A DNA stretch of 6,105 nt, taken from assembly GCA_945900695.1 (NCBI GenBank), contig CAMDJU010000166.1:1-6105 (forward strand), read 5' to 3'. Of this stretch, positions 5,184 through 6,105 are shown one piece after another (position 1 is the first letter of the stretch; every line of letters begins with the position of its first letter). The position numbers were made by a program, and so were the translations under genes. The notes under the pieces are model-generated. The model was not told the DNA's origin. It saw only the letters and a program-made list of their open reading frames with translations, and searched no databases. The DNA is from Bordetella parapertussis. Lineage in GTDB: Bacteria; Pseudomonadota; Gammaproteobacteria; Burkholderiales; Burkholderiaceae_C.

Positions 5184-5941
5184 CAACGGCCCATACAACA
5201 ACAGCCATGCACGGTCGCCGGGTGCTGGTCACCGGTGGTGCCCGGGGCTTGGGAGCGGCTTTTGCCAGCGCCTTGGTTCACGCCGGTGCGCGCGTGGTGA
5301 TCTCCGACATATTGGACGCGGCAGGTCAGGCACTGGCCCAGCAGTTGGGCCCAGAGGCCCATTACCTGTCCATGGACATGGCCCAGCCAGAGTCAGTGCG
5401 CCACGGGGTCGACGCCGCTGCCGAGTGGCTGGGTGGTTTGGATGGCTTGGTCAACAACGCCGCCATCACCAACAGTGGCGGCAAAGACATGCAAGACATT
5501 GCCATTGACACCTGGGACCAGGTGATGGCTGTCAATGTGCGCGGCCCGTGGTTGGCCACGGTGGCGGCGCACCCCCACCTCAAAGCCAGTACCACGGGGC
5601 GTGTGGTCAACATCTCCTCTGACACGGCCTTGTGGGGCGCACCCCGCTTGATGGCATATGTCGCCAGCAAAGGTGCCGTGATGGCCATGACCCGATCCAT
5701 GGCGCGCGAGATGGGGCCAGATGGAATCACGGTCAATGCCATCGCCCCGGGATTGACGCTGGTGGAAGCCACCGCCTATATCCCCGAGCATCGCCATGAT
5801 TTGTACCTCAAGGGCCGCGCATTGCAGCGGCCCCAAGTGCCCGAAGATTTGACCGCTGCGGTGCTGTTTTTGCTCAGCCCAGGCAGCGGCTTCATCACCG
5901 GACAGTTGCTGCCTGTCAATGGCGGCTTTGTCATGCATTGA
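5180..5941 (+). CDS. short-chain dehydrogenase/reductase (classical SDR)
   Basis: A 253-residue classical SDR, the usual length, and cytoplasmic. The cofactor motif TGGARGLG (18-25) is intact, and Asp43 at the end of the second strand (VVISD) points to NAD(H) rather than NADP(H). The structural motif NNAA (92-95) and the catalytic set Asn119, Ser147, Tyr160 and Lys164 (YVASK) are all present. The C-terminus TGQLLPVNGG is typical. Such enzymes oxidise secondary alcohols or dihydrodiols, or reduce ketones; the substrate here is unknown. The ATG at 5180 overlaps the permease stop (ATGA). A later ATG at codon 10 is possible but has no ribosome binding site. Coupling to the transporter suggests it acts on the imported compound or a product of it. 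Confidence 0.93.
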   Translation: MTTAHTTTAMHGRRVLVTGGARGLGAAFASALVHAGARVVISDILDAAGQALAQQLGPEAHYLSMDMAQPESVRHGVDAAAEWLGGLDGLVNNAAITNSGGKDMQDIAIDTWDQVMAVNVRGPWLATVAAHPHLKASTTGRVVNISSDTALWGAPRLMAYVASKGAVMAMTRSMAREMGPDGITVNAIAPGLTLVEATAYIPEHRHDLYLKGRALQRPQVPEDLTAAVLFLLSPGSGFITGQLLPVNGGFVMH

Positions 5942-5951
5942 TCGTTGACCC

Positions 5952-5956
5952 AGGAG
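5952..5956 (+). promoter_or_regulatory. ribosome binding site of the last gene
   Basis: AGGAG stands nine bases before the ATG at 5966 and supports that start. Confidence 0.7.
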
Positions 5957-5965
5957 AAACCCACC

Positions 5966-6105
5966 ATGTCACAAACCCACACCGCTGCCAATCAACCCAT
6001 GTTCAATGAGCGTGGCTTGCTCAACGCCAACATCCCTTCAGAAGCCGATATCCAGGCCAGCATGCTGCGCCAACCGGGTCAATCGTTTGAGCAATGGATG
6101 GCCTC
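5966..6105 (+). CDS. unidentified protein, N-terminal fragment
   Basis: The first 46 codons of a gene cut by the right edge. The start is well supported by a Shine-Dalgarno sequence and a 24-base gap after the dehydrogenase stop, so it is very probably part of the same operon. The visible part begins MSQTHTAANQPMFNERG and continues through PSEADIQASMLRQPGQSF. It has no signal peptide or membrane segment and no motif I recognise; the Q/T/A-rich first dozen residues look disordered. From the context a hydrolase or oxygenase component of the pathway would make sense, but nothing visible proves it. Confidence 0.8.
   Translation, partial: MSQTHTAANQPMFNERGLLNANIPSEADIQASMLRQPGQSFEQWMA

Noticed and set aside
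4299..5201. A 300-codon open frame on the minus strand
   Set aside because: Antisense to the permease; the product is a His/Gln/Gly-rich shadow of a membrane protein gene.

Overview
The window looks like chromosomal DNA from a betaproteobacterium of the order Burkholderiales, most likely Comamonadaceae. This rests on the LeuD N-terminus ([20 protein letters not shown]), the LeuC sequence, a small cysteine-rich conserved hypothetical protein that I recall from that group, and a moderately high G+C content with G/C-rich third codon positions. The family placement is from memory of protein sequences and was not checked by search.

Left part (1-1995, minus strand): leucine biosynthesis. The start of leuD runs off the left edge. 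leuC (large subunit of 3-isopropylmalate dehydratase) lies 11 bases upstream of it, and upstream of leuC is a 132-residue cysteine-rich protein of unknown function. leuC has its own clear ribosome binding site and a possible promoter.

Middle (1996-2206): a 211-base divergent intergenic region. Its right half holds three imperfect palindromes, each with arms of 4-5 paired bases around an 8-base centre, overlapping the only good -10 candidates for the rightward operon. This looks like an operator/promoter region for a regulator that is not in the window.

Right part (2207-6105, plus strand): a compact, apparently co-transcribed accessory operon. It encodes a Rieske [2Fe-2S] ferredoxin, an ABC ATPase of the nitrate/taurine/sulfonate (NitT/TauT) type, a secreted NMT1-like substrate-binding protein, the cognate membrane permease, an NAD-type short-chain dehydrogenase, and the start of an unidentified cytoplasmic protein cut by the right edge. 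Two junctions are ATGA start/stop overlaps and one is a 3-base gap. The binding-protein gene and the last gene have their own strong Shine-Dalgarno sequences.

Inferred joint role: the transporter imports a small organic compound, probably an aromatic, heterocyclic or sulfonated acid. The ferredoxin would feed electrons to an oxygenase encoded elsewhere or just downstream, and the dehydrogenase would oxidise the resulting alcohol or diol. The substrate cannot be read from the sequence. The main point of interest is a single-component Rieske ferredoxin leading a transporter operon, translationally coupled to the ATPase, with no oxygenase visible. I see no RNA genes, insertion sequences, CRISPR arrays or convincing terminators.
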